58,170 nt of DNA from Bacteroidales bacterium (GCA_017627955.1 JAGAFU010000051.1:1-58170), one strand, 5' to 3'; counted from the first letter of the stretch, positions 19,101-26,499 are shown. Notes: generated from the sequence alone by a model not told the origin. Numbers and translations are program-made.

Positions 19101-19757
19101 TGGAGGGGATTCCAGGAAGGCAACGCCTATCAGTACACCTTCTATGTGCCTCACGATCCCAAGGGCTTGATAGCGAAGATGGGAGCCGAGGAGTTCTCCG
19201 CCCGTCTCGACAGCATCTTTGCCCGCTCTGAGGCCAACATATTCAGTGGAGGAAAGACCATCGATGCCTTCGCTGGGCTTCAGACTTACTACAACCAGGG
19301 GAACCAGCCATGCCTTCACATCCCGTGGCTTTTCAACCAGGCTGGCCGCCCCTCCCTTACCCAGAAATGGGTCAGGGCCATCCTCGACGACTTCTACGGC
19401 ACTGACGGCATCCATGGCTACGGCTATGGTCAGGATGAGGATCAGGGTCAGCTCGGCGCCTGGTACGTGATCTCATCCCTGGGGCTTTTCGATGTCGCCG
19501 GCCTGTGCGACAAGGACGCCGCCTTCGCCTTGGGAAGCCCCAAGTTCGACGAGGTGACTATCACTCTTGACAAGAACTATTACCCCGGGGGGACATTCAC
19601 GATCGTGACCAGGGACAATTCCGGGATTAATAAATATGCCCAAAGCTATGTCCTTAATGGACAGGAACTTCACTCGCCGTTCATTCCTTTCGACAAGGTC
19701 GTCTCCGGAGGGAGGCTCGAGGTCGGAATGGGAATGTCCCCAAAAGACAGTTATTGA
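16143..19757 (+). CDS. Two-domain glycoside hydrolase lipoprotein: six-hairpin glycosidase fused to GH92
   Basis: The 1204-residue protein starts with a lipoprotein signal (lipobox LVSC, Cys near 20). Residues about 28-435 look like an (alpha/alpha)6 glycosidase domain with GYSEVWIRDMNTFIE and FYEWYAQGNVPSGSAAFKGSAG; the family cannot be assigned. From about 447 a complete GH92 domain runs to the end (SQYVNPLIGS, WNLTQVW, GAWYVISSLGLF). GH92 enzymes are Ca-dependent exo-alpha-mannosidases. The acidic pair in GYGQDEDQG, expected to act as base, is present. The usual general-acid Glu of the GNEP-HH motif is Gln here (Q1055 in YNQGNQPCLH). As far as I recall, the same exchange occurs in GH92 enzymes that cleave mannose-1-phosphate-6-mannose. 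It probably acts at the cell surface. Confidence 0.85.
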   Translation: MMKFNLLTASATIILALVSCSTPKGPSWNDSNVELAQAILADKTLDKVETMGKELLSKGYNAGSGYSEVWIRDMNTFIETSLEVVEPSDVKNALSYFLLLQQPNDEIIDGYVLKGRVDWYDPNQYYSDNDPDHVGFKNTVETDQETSLVQAVRKYVEMTGDTGFLSEDMAGKTVYQRLKAAMEYLLREKYDSKYGLLTGALTADWGDVENDPENCVDIGPESTVTIDIYDNAMMVIALRDLQALTDDPAEDAYWKELQDRFSRNIRKYLWDKKNQRFITHLYPDGKPDDVDFDESQIYYHGGTAIAIEAGLLTKEEIAKVNSDMLDNVKASGMPSIGLTVYPPYPYGFFPGFYPGGMANPYNYQNGGDWTWFGGRMIQQLVRNGFVAEAYQEIRPMIDRVIVNGDFYEWYAQGNVPSGSAAFKGSAGVLCKAIKFLRAWAVEHVGSGEENLSQYVNPLIGSAHCRWFHVAPGALPFGLAKPGPSTNGSYGNKSGWEATGYDYRHTSIEGFPCLHEFQVGGIVLMPTTGALKTIPGTLDGSVDGYRSAFSHDNETAAPGYYSVWLDDYGIKAEVTATKRVAYQRFTFPGGKTANLLFDIGNRQGESGPAQDSEVLIREDGTIEGWVRTLPVYSAKYQDGATVTMYFSADLDNKPSMSGTFLGKKVFAGAKSVKGVGAGAYLTFPEGTRTVTARVGLSYTSIENARLNLETETEGGNLDFEEARSRSARTWESYLGRIRVKTASVEDKVKFYTGLYHAVLGRGLASDVNGDYPTHDGGIGHLPKGENGNPAFSYVNTDGIWGGQWNLTQVWALAYPEYLSDFVNTHIQVYKDSGWLGDGIACGRYVSGVGTNQLGNTIAAAYMRGIRTFDVEAGYAAARKNELDGENRPMGAGKMDTDQFVKLGFVPHKDSGPWPDEAWMFSASHTLEYCFGAYAVAQMAKELGKTEDYDRLMELSKGWENIYDDKENLIHPKWENGEFIGDFNPMQVWRGFQEGNAYQYTFYVPHDPKGLIAKMGAEEFSARLDSIFARSEANIFSGGKTIDAFAGLQTYYNQGNQPCLHIPWLFNQAGRPSLTQKWVRAILDDFYGTDGIHGYGYGQDEDQGQLGAWYVISSLGLFDVAGLCDKDAAFALGSPKFDEVTITLDKNYYPGGTFTIVTRDNSGINKYAQSYVLNGQELHSPFIPFDKVVSGGRLEVGMGMSPKDSY

Positions 19758-19762
19758 CATAA

Positions 19763-19777
19763 TGCAACCAGGTTGCA
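19763..19777. promoter_or_regulatory. Operator-like palindrome upstream of the TonB/HMA operon
   Basis: TGCAACCAGGTTGCA is a perfect inverted repeat with 7-bp arms and one central base. It lies 45 bp before the receptor start and overlaps the place where the -33 element would fall for the -7-like TATATTAG (19790-19797), a good position for a repressor. The metal-binding gene in the operon suggests a metal-responsive regulator, which is inference. Confidence 0.55.
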
Positions 19778-19821
19778 CGCGGTTCTCATTATATTAGCGG
19801 GCTTTTTAGAAACAATCGCTT

Positions 19822-21846
19822 GTGAACAGACCATTGTCATTGTTAATCGGGATTTTTCTCGCCGCGCCTGTTTTCGCCCAGACCATAGGGGACAGTAAGG
19901 ACAGGCAGGACACGTTGAGCGCCACCGTTTTCACTTCCCGGCGCCATGCCGGGGGACTGTCGAAAGGGAAGGATCTCCGTACTGAGGTGATTACCTCCGC
20001 CGGACTCATGAAACTCGCCTGCTGCAACCTCGCGGAGAGTTTCGAGAACTCGGCAAGCGTCACGGTCGGATATTCCGACGCCGTGACCGGAGCCCGCCAG
20101 ATCCGCCTTTTGGGTCTTTCCGGTGTTTATCTCCAGATGCTGGAGGAGAACCGTCCCGTGATGCGGGGACTGAGCTCCCCGTTCGGGCTTTCCTTTGTCC
20201 CCGGCCCATGGATGGAGAGCATCCAGATAGCCAAAGGCTCACCTTCAGTCATCAACGGAACGGAGTCCATGACCGGCCAGATCAACACCGAGTTCCGCAA
20301 GCCTACTGACGAGATCCCGCTGTTCATCAATGTGGTGGGCATGTCCGACACCAAGACCGATTTCAACCTCGCGTCGTCGCTCCAGTTCGGAGACAAACTA
20401 TCCACGGTTACACTTGCCCATGCGGAAGGCAATTTCAAGTCCCATGACATGAATATGGACGGTTTCCTGGACGACCCGATGCGAAAGCAGGTCAACCTGG
20501 GCAGCCGGTGGCTGTGGTACACCCCCCAGCTGATGATCCATTGGGGAGCGAGCGCCCTGTACGACTCGAGGATAGGAGGACAGGAACAAGGCTGGAAGTC
20601 AGACATCTCCAACAAGAGAGTCAACGCCTACTTCAAAATCGGACATCCTTTCCGGGAGGACAATTCATCGAGTCTGGCGTTCATAGGCGACTATACTTTC
20701 AATGACATGGACGCCGGCTTCGGACCTGCCCTTTATGCCGGTCGGCAGCACTCTGGCTTCCTGAACCTGATGTTCAGGGACGCTTTCGCCGAGCGCCACG
20801 ACCTTACCGTTGGTCTCAGCTCCACCCTGGACGGATATTCAGAGAGCCTCAGCAGGAAACTTACCCCGGAGGTGGACAACTCTTTCGACGCCCTTAATAC
20901 CAATCTGATTGATCTGAGGGCCTATGGGGAATACACCTACCATGTTGATGATAAGTTCAGCGCGATCCTGGGCCTTAATGGGGACTGGTTCAAGGGCTAT
21001 GGATTCCGGTTTTCGCCAAGGATTACCATGAAATACCAGCCCTTCGAGGCGGTCATCCTCAGGGCTAACGGGGGCAGGGGACTCAGGAACGCCCTTCCGT
21101 TGATAGACAATTTCGGAGTATTCTCCACCGGCAAGGCATTCCTCGGAGACTACCTTACCCATCCTTTGGAGGACTCGTGGACCTTCGGCGGCAATGCCAC
21201 TTTCTACATCACTGAGAGCAACTATTTGAGCCTGGATTATTTCTCCACCCGTTTCACCGACCAGCTGGTCGTCGATAGGGAGCGGCGGCCAGGTGAGATA
21301 GCTTTCTATCCTCTGGACGGCAAGTCGTTCAGCGACAGCTACCAGGCTGATATTCACATCGAGCCGTCGTCCCAATTTACTGTGGACCTGACAGCGAGGT
21401 ACACCGACGCCAGGACTACCTACAGCTCATCCGGACTTCGGGAGATCCCTCTCGCAAGCCGTTTCAAGGGAGTTCTTAACCTTCAGTACAAAACCAATCT
21501 CGGCAAGTGGGTTTTCGATCTTACAGGTTCGGTCAACGGATCAGCCAGGGTATATGACTTCATGCTCGACCTCAAAGACGAGGACGGAAAGATTCTGTAT
21601 CCCGAGGGAAGGACTCCGGCCTATCCTCTCCTATATGCCCAGGTGACGCGTAGGTTCAAGGGTTTTGATGTATATCTCGGCGGGGAAAACCTTACAGGAT
21701 TCCGCCAGAAAAATGTTATTCTTGGCACGAGAATGGCAGACGGAATGGTGGACACAGGAACCCTCGACTTCGACGCCAGCGCTGTCTGGGGTCCCCTTAT
21801 GGGTGCGACGGTTTATGCCGGGATTCGTGTGACAATTTGGAAATAA
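19822..21846 (+). CDS. TonB-dependent receptor, probable metal/metallophore uptake
   Basis: The 674-residue protein starts at a GTG (19822); no ATG gives a signal peptide, and this start yields a clean one ending VFAQ. The plug region (about 45-160) includes SVTVGYSDAVTGARQIRLLGLSG by position and the SPSVINGTESMTGQIN segment typical of BtuB/FecA-like plugs. The barrel ends in VTIWK. The downstream HMA protein gene starts 17 bp later, so the receptor may handle copper, another heavy metal or a chelate. An operator-like palindrome precedes it. No DUF4249 or SusD partner is present. Confidence 0.85.
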   Translation: MNRPLSLLIGIFLAAPVFAQTIGDSKDRQDTLSATVFTSRRHAGGLSKGKDLRTEVITSAGLMKLACCNLAESFENSASVTVGYSDAVTGARQIRLLGLSGVYLQMLEENRPVMRGLSSPFGLSFVPGPWMESIQIAKGSPSVINGTESMTGQINTEFRKPTDEIPLFINVVGMSDTKTDFNLASSLQFGDKLSTVTLAHAEGNFKSHDMNMDGFLDDPMRKQVNLGSRWLWYTPQLMIHWGASALYDSRIGGQEQGWKSDISNKRVNAYFKIGHPFREDNSSSLAFIGDYTFNDMDAGFGPALYAGRQHSGFLNLMFRDAFAERHDLTVGLSSTLDGYSESLSRKLTPEVDNSFDALNTNLIDLRAYGEYTYHVDDKFSAILGLNGDWFKGYGFRFSPRITMKYQPFEAVILRANGGRGLRNALPLIDNFGVFSTGKAFLGDYLTHPLEDSWTFGGNATFYITESNYLSLDYFSTRFTDQLVVDRERRPGEIAFYPLDGKSFSDSYQADIHIEPSSQFTVDLTARYTDARTTYSSSGLREIPLASRFKGVLNLQYKTNLGKWVFDLTGSVNGSARVYDFMLDLKDEDGKILYPEGRTPAYPLLYAQVTRRFKGFDVYLGGENLTGFRQKNVILGTRMADGMVDTGTLDFDASAVWGPLMGATVYAGIRVTIWK

Positions 21847-21863
21847 TTGATAGTTAAAGTGAT

Positions 21864-22199
21864 ATGAAAAAAGTTCTTATTTCTATTCTGTCCGCGTTTC
21901 TTCTTGCGGCCCCTGCCGCGGTCTCCGCTTCTGAGCCAGCGGCCTCATATTCCCTTGACAAGAAGAAAACAAATTCTGTCACAGTGACTTACAATGTTAA
22001 TATGCACTGCGAGAACTGTGTCAAAAAGATCAAGGAGAACATATCCTTCATGAAAGGGGTTGAGGACCTGAAGGTTTCCCTTGACGAGAAGACGGTGGTG
22101 ATAAAATACAATCCCGCCAAGACGGACGAGCCCACTCTCGTGAAGGCCATTGAGAAGTGCGGATATACTGTGGAAAAAGTGGAGAAAGTGGACAAATGA
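21864..22199 (+). CDS. Exported heavy-metal-associated (HMA) domain protein
   Basis: The 111-residue protein has a signal peptide (about 1-22) and one HMA domain (about 38-107) with the metal-binding motif MHCENC and the ferredoxin-like pattern ending in EKCGYTVEKVEKV. Such domains bind Cu(I) or similar soft metals through the two Cys. Being exported, it is a periplasmic carrier rather than a P-type ATPase fragment. It lies between the TonB receptor (17 bp upstream) and the S66 peptidase gene, whose ATG overlaps its stop codon. Confidence 0.9.
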   Translation: MKKVLISILSAFLLAAPAAVSASEPAASYSLDKKKTNSVTVTYNVNMHCENCVKKIKENISFMKGVEDLKVSLDEKTVVIKYNPAKTDEPTLVKAIEKCGYTVEKVEKVDK

Positions 22200-23350
22200 G
22201 GTTTCGCTGCCTTTTAGCCGTTCTCTTAGTATGGGCGGCTTTTTTAACATCTTGCTCCAAGGACAATAAGTTGATGCCTGTCAGTCTGAGCTGCCAGGCT
22301 CCGTCTTTCTTGTCGCCGGGCGACAAGGTCGCCCTGCTTTCCCCATCATATTATCTTCCTGAATCAAAGGTGGATAGCGCTGCGGCGGTCATCCGCTCCT
22401 GGGGATATGAGCCGGTCATCGGCCCGAATGTCGGGAAGGAATATCTCGGCAAATACGCCGGGACTCCCGAGGAGCGTGAGTCAGACATACTCTGGGCTCT
22501 GCATGATCCTGAAATAAAGGCTATTATCTGCAACAGGGGAGGCTACGGGACCATCCGTTTCGTGGACAGGCTCAATCTGGATGAATTGCGGCGCTATCCC
22601 AAATGGCTGGTCGGGTTCAGCGACATCACGACTCTCCACGAGATGGAGACTATGGCCGGGGTGATGAGTGTTCACGGCACTATGGGCTCTTTCCTGGCGA
22701 AGACTGGAGGCACTGACCGGTCGAGCCTCCTGGTAAAGGATATCCTTTCCGGAACCATACCGCATTATGAGATCTCAGCGCATCCGTGCGATATTCCCGG
22801 CAAGGCTACCGGGGTGCTCGTCGGTGGCAATCTTTGTACTTTCTCACCGATCCTGGGCACGGAGGCGGACGCCACCCGCGGTAAGGACATCATCCTTTTC
22901 ATCGAGGAGGTCGAGGAGGACATGAGCCATATTGACAGGCTCATCAACACCTTGGCTCTCAATGGGGTTTTCAACCGTTGCAAGGGTGTTGTCCTGGGTG
23001 AGTTCACGGATTGCGGTGCCAATCTTGATTTCAGCAGCGTTGAGGAGATGATTTGCTCTTATCTCAAGGACTACAATATCCCGGTCTGCTGCGGCTTCCC
23101 GGCTGGGCATGATGACGTGAACCTTCCTCTTGTGATGGGTTCCGTCGTGACATTGGATGTTTCCGAGTCCGGATCCTCGCTGTCTTTCAATGTGGGTGGG
23201 GCCGACAAGTGGGTCCATGTGGCCGATGCCCTCACGGTGTCTGACACGACAAAGACTGTCGCGGGAGACATGGAATTCCCGGAAAAGAAGCAATCGGAGA
23301 TCGTCCGGGCATTCAATTTCGCCCGCTATTACAAAGGCGTCAGGAAATAG
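22196..23350 (+). CDS. S66 family LD-carboxypeptidase lipoprotein
   Basis: Start 22196 (ATGA overlap with the HMA stop) gives 384 residues with lipobox FLTSC (Cys 20). The S66 triad is visible: Ser142 in LVGFSDITTLH, Glu in FIEEVEEDMSHIDR, and His in GFPAGHDDVNLPL. The family removes the terminal D-residue from murein tetrapeptides (LdcA) or cleaves related amide bonds (MccF). Lipidation puts it in the periplasm, so it probably acts on peptidoglycan stem peptides. Why it is coupled to a metal-uptake operon is unclear. Its last 11 bases overlap a minus-strand gene remnant. Confidence 0.9.
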   Translation: MRFRCLLAVLLVWAAFLTSCSKDNKLMPVSLSCQAPSFLSPGDKVALLSPSYYLPESKVDSAAAVIRSWGYEPVIGPNVGKEYLGKYAGTPEERESDILWALHDPEIKAIICNRGGYGTIRFVDRLNLDELRRYPKWLVGFSDITTLHEMETMAGVMSVHGTMGSFLAKTGGTDRSSLLVKDILSGTIPHYEISAHPCDIPGKATGVLVGGNLCTFSPILGTEADATRGKDIILFIEEVEEDMSHIDRLINTLALNGVFNRCKGVVLGEFTDCGANLDFSSVEEMICSYLKDYNIPVCCGFPAGHDDVNLPLVMGSVVTLDVSESGSSLSFNVGGADKWVHVADALTVSDTTKTVAGDMEFPEKKQSEIVRAFNFARYYKGVRK

Positions 23351-23465
23351 GTTCCCAGTTGAAGTTTGCCGCGTCGTCCTCCTGCTTGCTTGCGCCCACG
23401 TTGCAGGTGGCCCATTTTATTCTCTTTCCGCCGACGGTAATGCCCAGGTCAACGTACTCGCGCAT
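23340..23465 (-). pseudogene. Remnant of a Fibrobacter-succinogenes-paralogous-domain gene
   Basis: A 41-residue frame reads MREYVDLGITVGGKRIKW then ATCNVGASKQED and stops after NWEPIS. The pattern YVDLGL...KWATCNVGA-PED is characteristic of the repeated surface domain called Fib_succ_major in Bacteroidales lipoproteins. Normally a further 100 or more residues (YFAWGE...) follow. Here the frame ends inside the S66 gene, so only the start of one domain survives. No signal peptide or promoter is seen. Confidence 0.6.
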
Positions 23466-23519
23466 CTTTAGGAGCGTATGTGTGTATTTTGGAATCTGCT
23501 AATAGCCAACAATTTATGG

Positions 23520-23550
23520 AAAACGCGTAGCTTGTTAGACTACGCGTTTT
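23520..23550. terminator. Bidirectional hairpin between convergent genes
   Basis: AAAACGCGTAG (23520-23530) pairs perfectly over 11 bp with CTACGCGTTTT (23540-23550) around a 9-base loop. The ends are A/T tracts, so it can terminate from both sides. It lies 170 bp after the S66 stop. Confidence 0.65.
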
Positions 23551-23752
23551 ATGTAACTGCTTAATTTACAGGTATTTCCTAATAGGGTCTCTCGCAATCC
23601 GGCAGTATGGTCTATTGGAGCGATATCAGCTTCGATCCCTTTCCCCGGTTTTGAGCCGGGATGCCAGGCGCGGCTTCTTGTCGCATGTGGCGCTGGCAGG
23701 TAAAGGGCTGAATTACAAAACCCGCAAGCTGCCTGTCTCGTTCGTATGGTGT

Positions 23753-23865
23753 TCCTCTCGTCCCGTGAGTAGGGACGTGGGGAGCATTGTCAGCTGAATT
23801 TGCTCCTTTCGTCCCTGTTTTTGGGACGAGAGGAGCAGGAGATTCTTCGCTTCGCTCAGAATGAC
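23753..23865. repeat. Palindromic intergenic repeat cluster
   Basis: The gap 23466-23876 has no intact gene. TCCTCTCGTCCC (23753-23764) is mirrored by GGGACGAGAGGA (23823-23834), with alternative inner hairpins (GGAGCA/TGCTCC; CGTCCC/GGGACG). It is followed by TTCTTCGCTTCGCTCAGAAT (about 23842-23861), a word I recognise as a widely dispersed intergenic repeat in Bacteroidota. An additional small hairpin (CCCGG/CCGGG) lies near 23643-23661. Confidence 0.7.
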
Positions 23866-23876
23866 AGATTATCAGC

Positions 23877-25043
23877 CTATTCAATAACGAGGCCGTCGTA
23901 GGCTGGCTGGACCACCGAGTGGATGTTCCGCTCGGCGCATAGGCGTTTCAGTTCCTGGCTGAACTGCTCGTGGACGGGGAATGAGTGAGAGAGGTGGGTG
24001 AGCCAGGTGAACTGGGGGCGGATGCGGTCGGCGAGGGCGAGGGTTTCGTCGAGGCTGAAGTGGGAGTGGTGGGGTTTGTAGCTCACCGTGTTGAGTGTCA
24101 GGTGTTTCAGTCCTTCCAGTTTGGCGAATTCACTTTCCGGGATAGAGCTCATGTCGGTAATATACGCTATGTCCCCGAACCGGAACCCCAGCACCGGTAA
24201 TTTATCATGCAGCCCCCGTATAGGGGTCACTATCGTTCCCCCTGATACGGGGACTGAATCAACCCCCCTGCGCCCCCTAGGGGGACTGAGGGGCGTTCCC
24301 CTCAGACTCCCTGCGTCGCTTCGCTCCGAGTCGCTGGAGGGAGCGGTAGCTGCCAGTCTGGCAGGCTCAACCCATGCCACCCTCGGCACTGTAAGAGGGG
24401 GGACCGGAGCGGAACGAAGTGAAGCGAGCGGTGGGGCCGAGCGGAGCGAGGCGGTTGAGCCGTCAGAGCTGGCAGCTACCGCTTTAGGGGCTTCGTCGAT
24501 CATATCGTCAAGCGAGCGGGCGGTGGGGATGAGCTGGCCGTCGGGAAGGCGGTAGTGATAGCCGACGTCGTGGACCCAGACGAGTTCCTTGTCGGAAGAA
24601 TCTTTGCGGATGATAAACGGCCTCTCATCGATCACATGGAGCATCCACTCGGGCGCCCCCGGATACTTCGGAAACTTGAAGACATAGGGATATTCCCGGA
24701 TCAGGTCCTCCAGGACACTTCTCTCGCAATATATCTCCGCAGCACGACGATCCACATAGTTCAGCGAACGCACATCATCCAGCCCGCCAGTATGGTCCTT
24801 GTGGTTGTGCGTCAGTAAGATAGCGTCGAGATGGCTGATCCCGAGCCGGAGCATCTGCATCCTGAAATCGGGCCCGGCGTCCACCAGAATCGTCAACCCC
24901 TCATATTCAACTAGCGCGGATGCCCTGAAACGCTTGTCACGCTCGTCTTTCGAACGGCACACCTCACACTTGCAGCCGATGATCGGCACTCCTTGCGAAG
25001 TCCCGGTCCCAAGAAAAGTCAATCTGGCCCTGCCTCCTGTCAT
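23877..25043 (-). CDS. MBL-fold metallo-hydrolase (PhnP-like) with inserted repeat
   Basis: Start 25043 overlaps the mtaB stop (ATGA) and gives 388 residues. Metal-binding HNHKDH is at 79-84; the N-terminal pattern LTFLGTGTSQGVPIIGCKC and the later AYITDMSSIP, LNTVSYKPHHSHFS and LTHLSHSF segments fit the PhnP/ElaC-like branch, usually about 255 residues. The substrate is unknown; relatives are phosphodiesterases. Residues about 187-270 (Ser/Pro/Ala/Arg-rich) are extra and are coded by palindromic repeat DNA at 24233-24485. The insertion lies before VTPIRGLHDKLPVLGF, probably in a surface loop. It is the last gene of the minus-strand operon. Confidence 0.85.
   Translation of the reverse strand: MTGGRARLTFLGTGTSQGVPIIGCKCEVCRSKDERDKRFRASALVEYEGLTILVDAGPDFRMQMLRLGISHLDAILLTHNHKDHTGGLDDVRSLNYVDRRAAEIYCERSVLEDLIREYPYVFKFPKYPGAPEWMLHVIDERPFIIRKDSSDKELVWVHDVGYHYRLPDGQLIPTARSLDDMIDEAPKAVAASSDGSTASLRSAPPLASLRSAPVPPLTVPRVAWVEPARLAATAPSSDSERSDAGSLRGTPLSPPRGRRGVDSVPVSGGTIVTPIRGLHDKLPVLGFRFGDIAYITDMSSIPESEFAKLEGLKHLTLNTVSYKPHHSHFSLDETLALADRIRPQFTWLTHLSHSFPVHEQFSQELKRLCAERNIHSVVQPAYDGLVIE
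24342..24483. repeat. 142-bp palindromic element (type A), copy 1, inside the MBL gene
   Basis: Ends are a perfect 15-bp inverted repeat, AGCGGTAGCTGCCAG (24342-24356) and its complement (24469-24483), with a second inner pair GGCTCAAC/GTTGAGCC (24364-24371, 24454-24461). A core with a 44-bp identical stretch and GAGCG/AAGCG-rich sequence is shared with 44154-44295. It is read in frame as coding sequence of the MBL gene. Just outside, 24233-24320 holds further hairpins: CCCCCTAGGGGG, and CTGAGGGG/CCCCTCAG with a CGTT loop. Confidence 0.9.
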
Positions 25044-26497
25044 AGTACAATGTCCTCTATAGTGTTTACCCTCGAAGGGTCCCAAGGCCTCTCGACCCTG
25101 ATGTAATTGCCTGAATATCCGCCCATCATCCCATCCTTTACGTCCGACTCCCAAAGCACCTGGGAAAGCCGTCCCCGGTTCTTCTGAACGAACTCCTCGT
25201 GGAGGCTTTCGCAAAGGCCCTCAAGCCTCGCCACCCGTTCGGTCTTGATGGAATCCCTGACCTGGTCCTTCCAGCCCGCGGCGACTGTTCCGGGCCTGCG
25301 GGAATAGGGAAACACATGGATAAACGCCGGTTTCACCCTATCTTTCAGGAATGAATATGTCTTCTCGAATAGCTCGTCCGTCTCACCAGGAAGGCCGGCG
25401 ATCACGTCTATCCCGAAGAAGACGTAAGGCTTGAGGTTGCCCTCTGGCTCTCCGGGCCTGGGGTCCATCACGGAGCGGATGTAGTCAATCCTCTCGGCGA
25501 AGAATTCAGTCGTGTAACGCCTCCTGACCCTTTGGAGGATCTCGTCGGCGCCGGATTGGAGGGGAATATGGAAATGTGGCTGGAACTTCGTCCCGGAGGC
25601 GATCCAGTCCACTATCTCTTCTGTGATGAGGTTCGGTTCTATTGATGAGATCCTGTATCTTTCAATGCCTTCCACGTCATTGAGACGCTTGAGCAGTTCA
25701 AGGAAGGTCTCGCCGGTTGTCCTTCCGAAGTCGCCGGTGTTGACTCCGGTGATGACTATTTCCTTAACTCCTGTTGAGGCGATTGCCTTGGCTTGGGCGA
25801 TGGCGTCGGCGATGGGGATGTTGCGGGATAGGCCGCGGGCGTAGGGGACTGTGCAGTAGGCGCAGAAGTTGTCGCAGCCGTCTTGTACCTTCAGGAATGA
25901 CCGGGTGCGTTCTTCTGAGGAGTACGCCTCGAGAATGGTGGTTCGGCTCCGCTCACCAACCATGGTTCGACTCCGCTCACCAACCGCTTTGTCTGAGTCG
26001 GCGGGAGGTATTGCCCCCGCCGGGCCTGGCCGCCCGTGGCCAGGTGAGCGGGAGGGGCCCAGATCGCCGGAGGGGAAGGGAAAACTTGTTTTCACTGACT
26101 CTCCAAGAGATGGGAGGGATTTACCCGCCGGGGACAATACCTCCCTCCGACTACCAACGCCAAGAAGGGCGAGCGTGTCGGGGACGACGCGGGTTTTGTC
26201 GGCGGCACCAAACACAAGCGCCACACCCTCAATGGCTTCCAAATCCTCCCGCCGAAGCTGCGCATAGCATCCCGTCACCACGATCCGAGCCTCAGGAGAC
26301 ACCCGATGGACCTTGCGGATGACATTGCGGCACTTCTTCTCGGCCCGCTCTGTCACCGAGCAAGTGTTGACCAGATACACATCCGCCTTATCCTCCCACT
26401 GGACAACCTCGAGACCAGCGGCCACGAAACCCCGCTCGTAAGTGGAAGTCTCGGCGTAATTGAGCTTGCAGCCAAGTGTGAGGAAGGCTATTTTCAT
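25040..26497 (-). CDS. mtaB: tRNA threonylcarbamoyladenosine methylthiotransferase MtaB
   Basis: The 485-residue protein is a radical-SAM methylthiotransferase that converts t6A37 to ms2t6A37 in tRNA. The N-terminal cluster ligands are C10 (LTLGCKLN), C46 (VNTCSVT) and C77 (VTGCYAQ). The radical-SAM cluster is C208/C212/C215 in QDGCDNFCAYC, after the family motif ERTRSFLKVQDG. GLPGETDE and a short C-terminal TRAM-like domain follow. Relatives are about 430-440 residues; the excess is residues about 116-187, a Pro/Gly/Ser/Arg-rich stretch between the N-terminal and radical-SAM domains, coded by repeat DNA at 25936-26152. FolB is 2 bp upstream. Confidence 0.93.
   Translation of the reverse strand: MKIAFLTLGCKLNYAETSTYERGFVAAGLEVVQWEDKADVYLVNTCSVTERAEKKCRNVIRKVHRVSPEARIVVTGCYAQLRREDLEAIEGVALVFGAADKTRVVPDTLALLGVGSRREVLSPAGKSLPSLGESVKTSFPFPSGDLGPSRSPGHGRPGPAGAIPPADSDKAVGERSRTMVGERSRTTILEAYSSEERTRSFLKVQDGCDNFCAYCTVPYARGLSRNIPIADAIAQAKAIASTGVKEIVITGVNTGDFGRTTGETFLELLKRLNDVEGIERYRISSIEPNLITEEIVDWIASGTKFQPHFHIPLQSGADEILQRVRRRYTTEFFAERIDYIRSVMDPRPGEPEGNLKPYVFFGIDVIAGLPGETDELFEKTYSFLKDRVKPAFIHVFPYSRRPGTVAAGWKDQVRDSIKTERVARLEGLCESLHEEFVQKNRGRLSQVLWESDVKDGMMGGYSGNYIRVERPWDPSRVNTIEDIVL
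25937..26145. repeat. Palindromic repeat insertion (type B plus short element) inside mtaB
   Basis: Imperfect 22-bp inverted arms lie at 26003-26024 and 26124-26145 (two mismatches), bounding 143 bp. Inside, 26051-26118 matches 44364-44431 at 60 of 68 bases without gaps and contains GAAAACTTGTTTTCAC. Next to it, 25937-25961 is identical over 25 bp to the complement of 41961-41985 in the M64 gene, and a variant copy of that unit follows at about 25964-25986. Confidence 0.85.
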
Positions 26498-26499
26498 CG

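Noticed and set aside
23615-23797. Small plus-strand frame of 60 codons between the S66 and MBL genes
   Set aside because: It crosses hairpin-rich repeat DNA, has no signal, motif or promoter, and ends within the palindrome.
25044-25214. 57-codon N-terminal extension of the MBL gene
   Set aside because: It overlaps the mtaB 3' end and has no MBL features; the fold starts at LTFLGTGTSQG right after the ATG at 25043.
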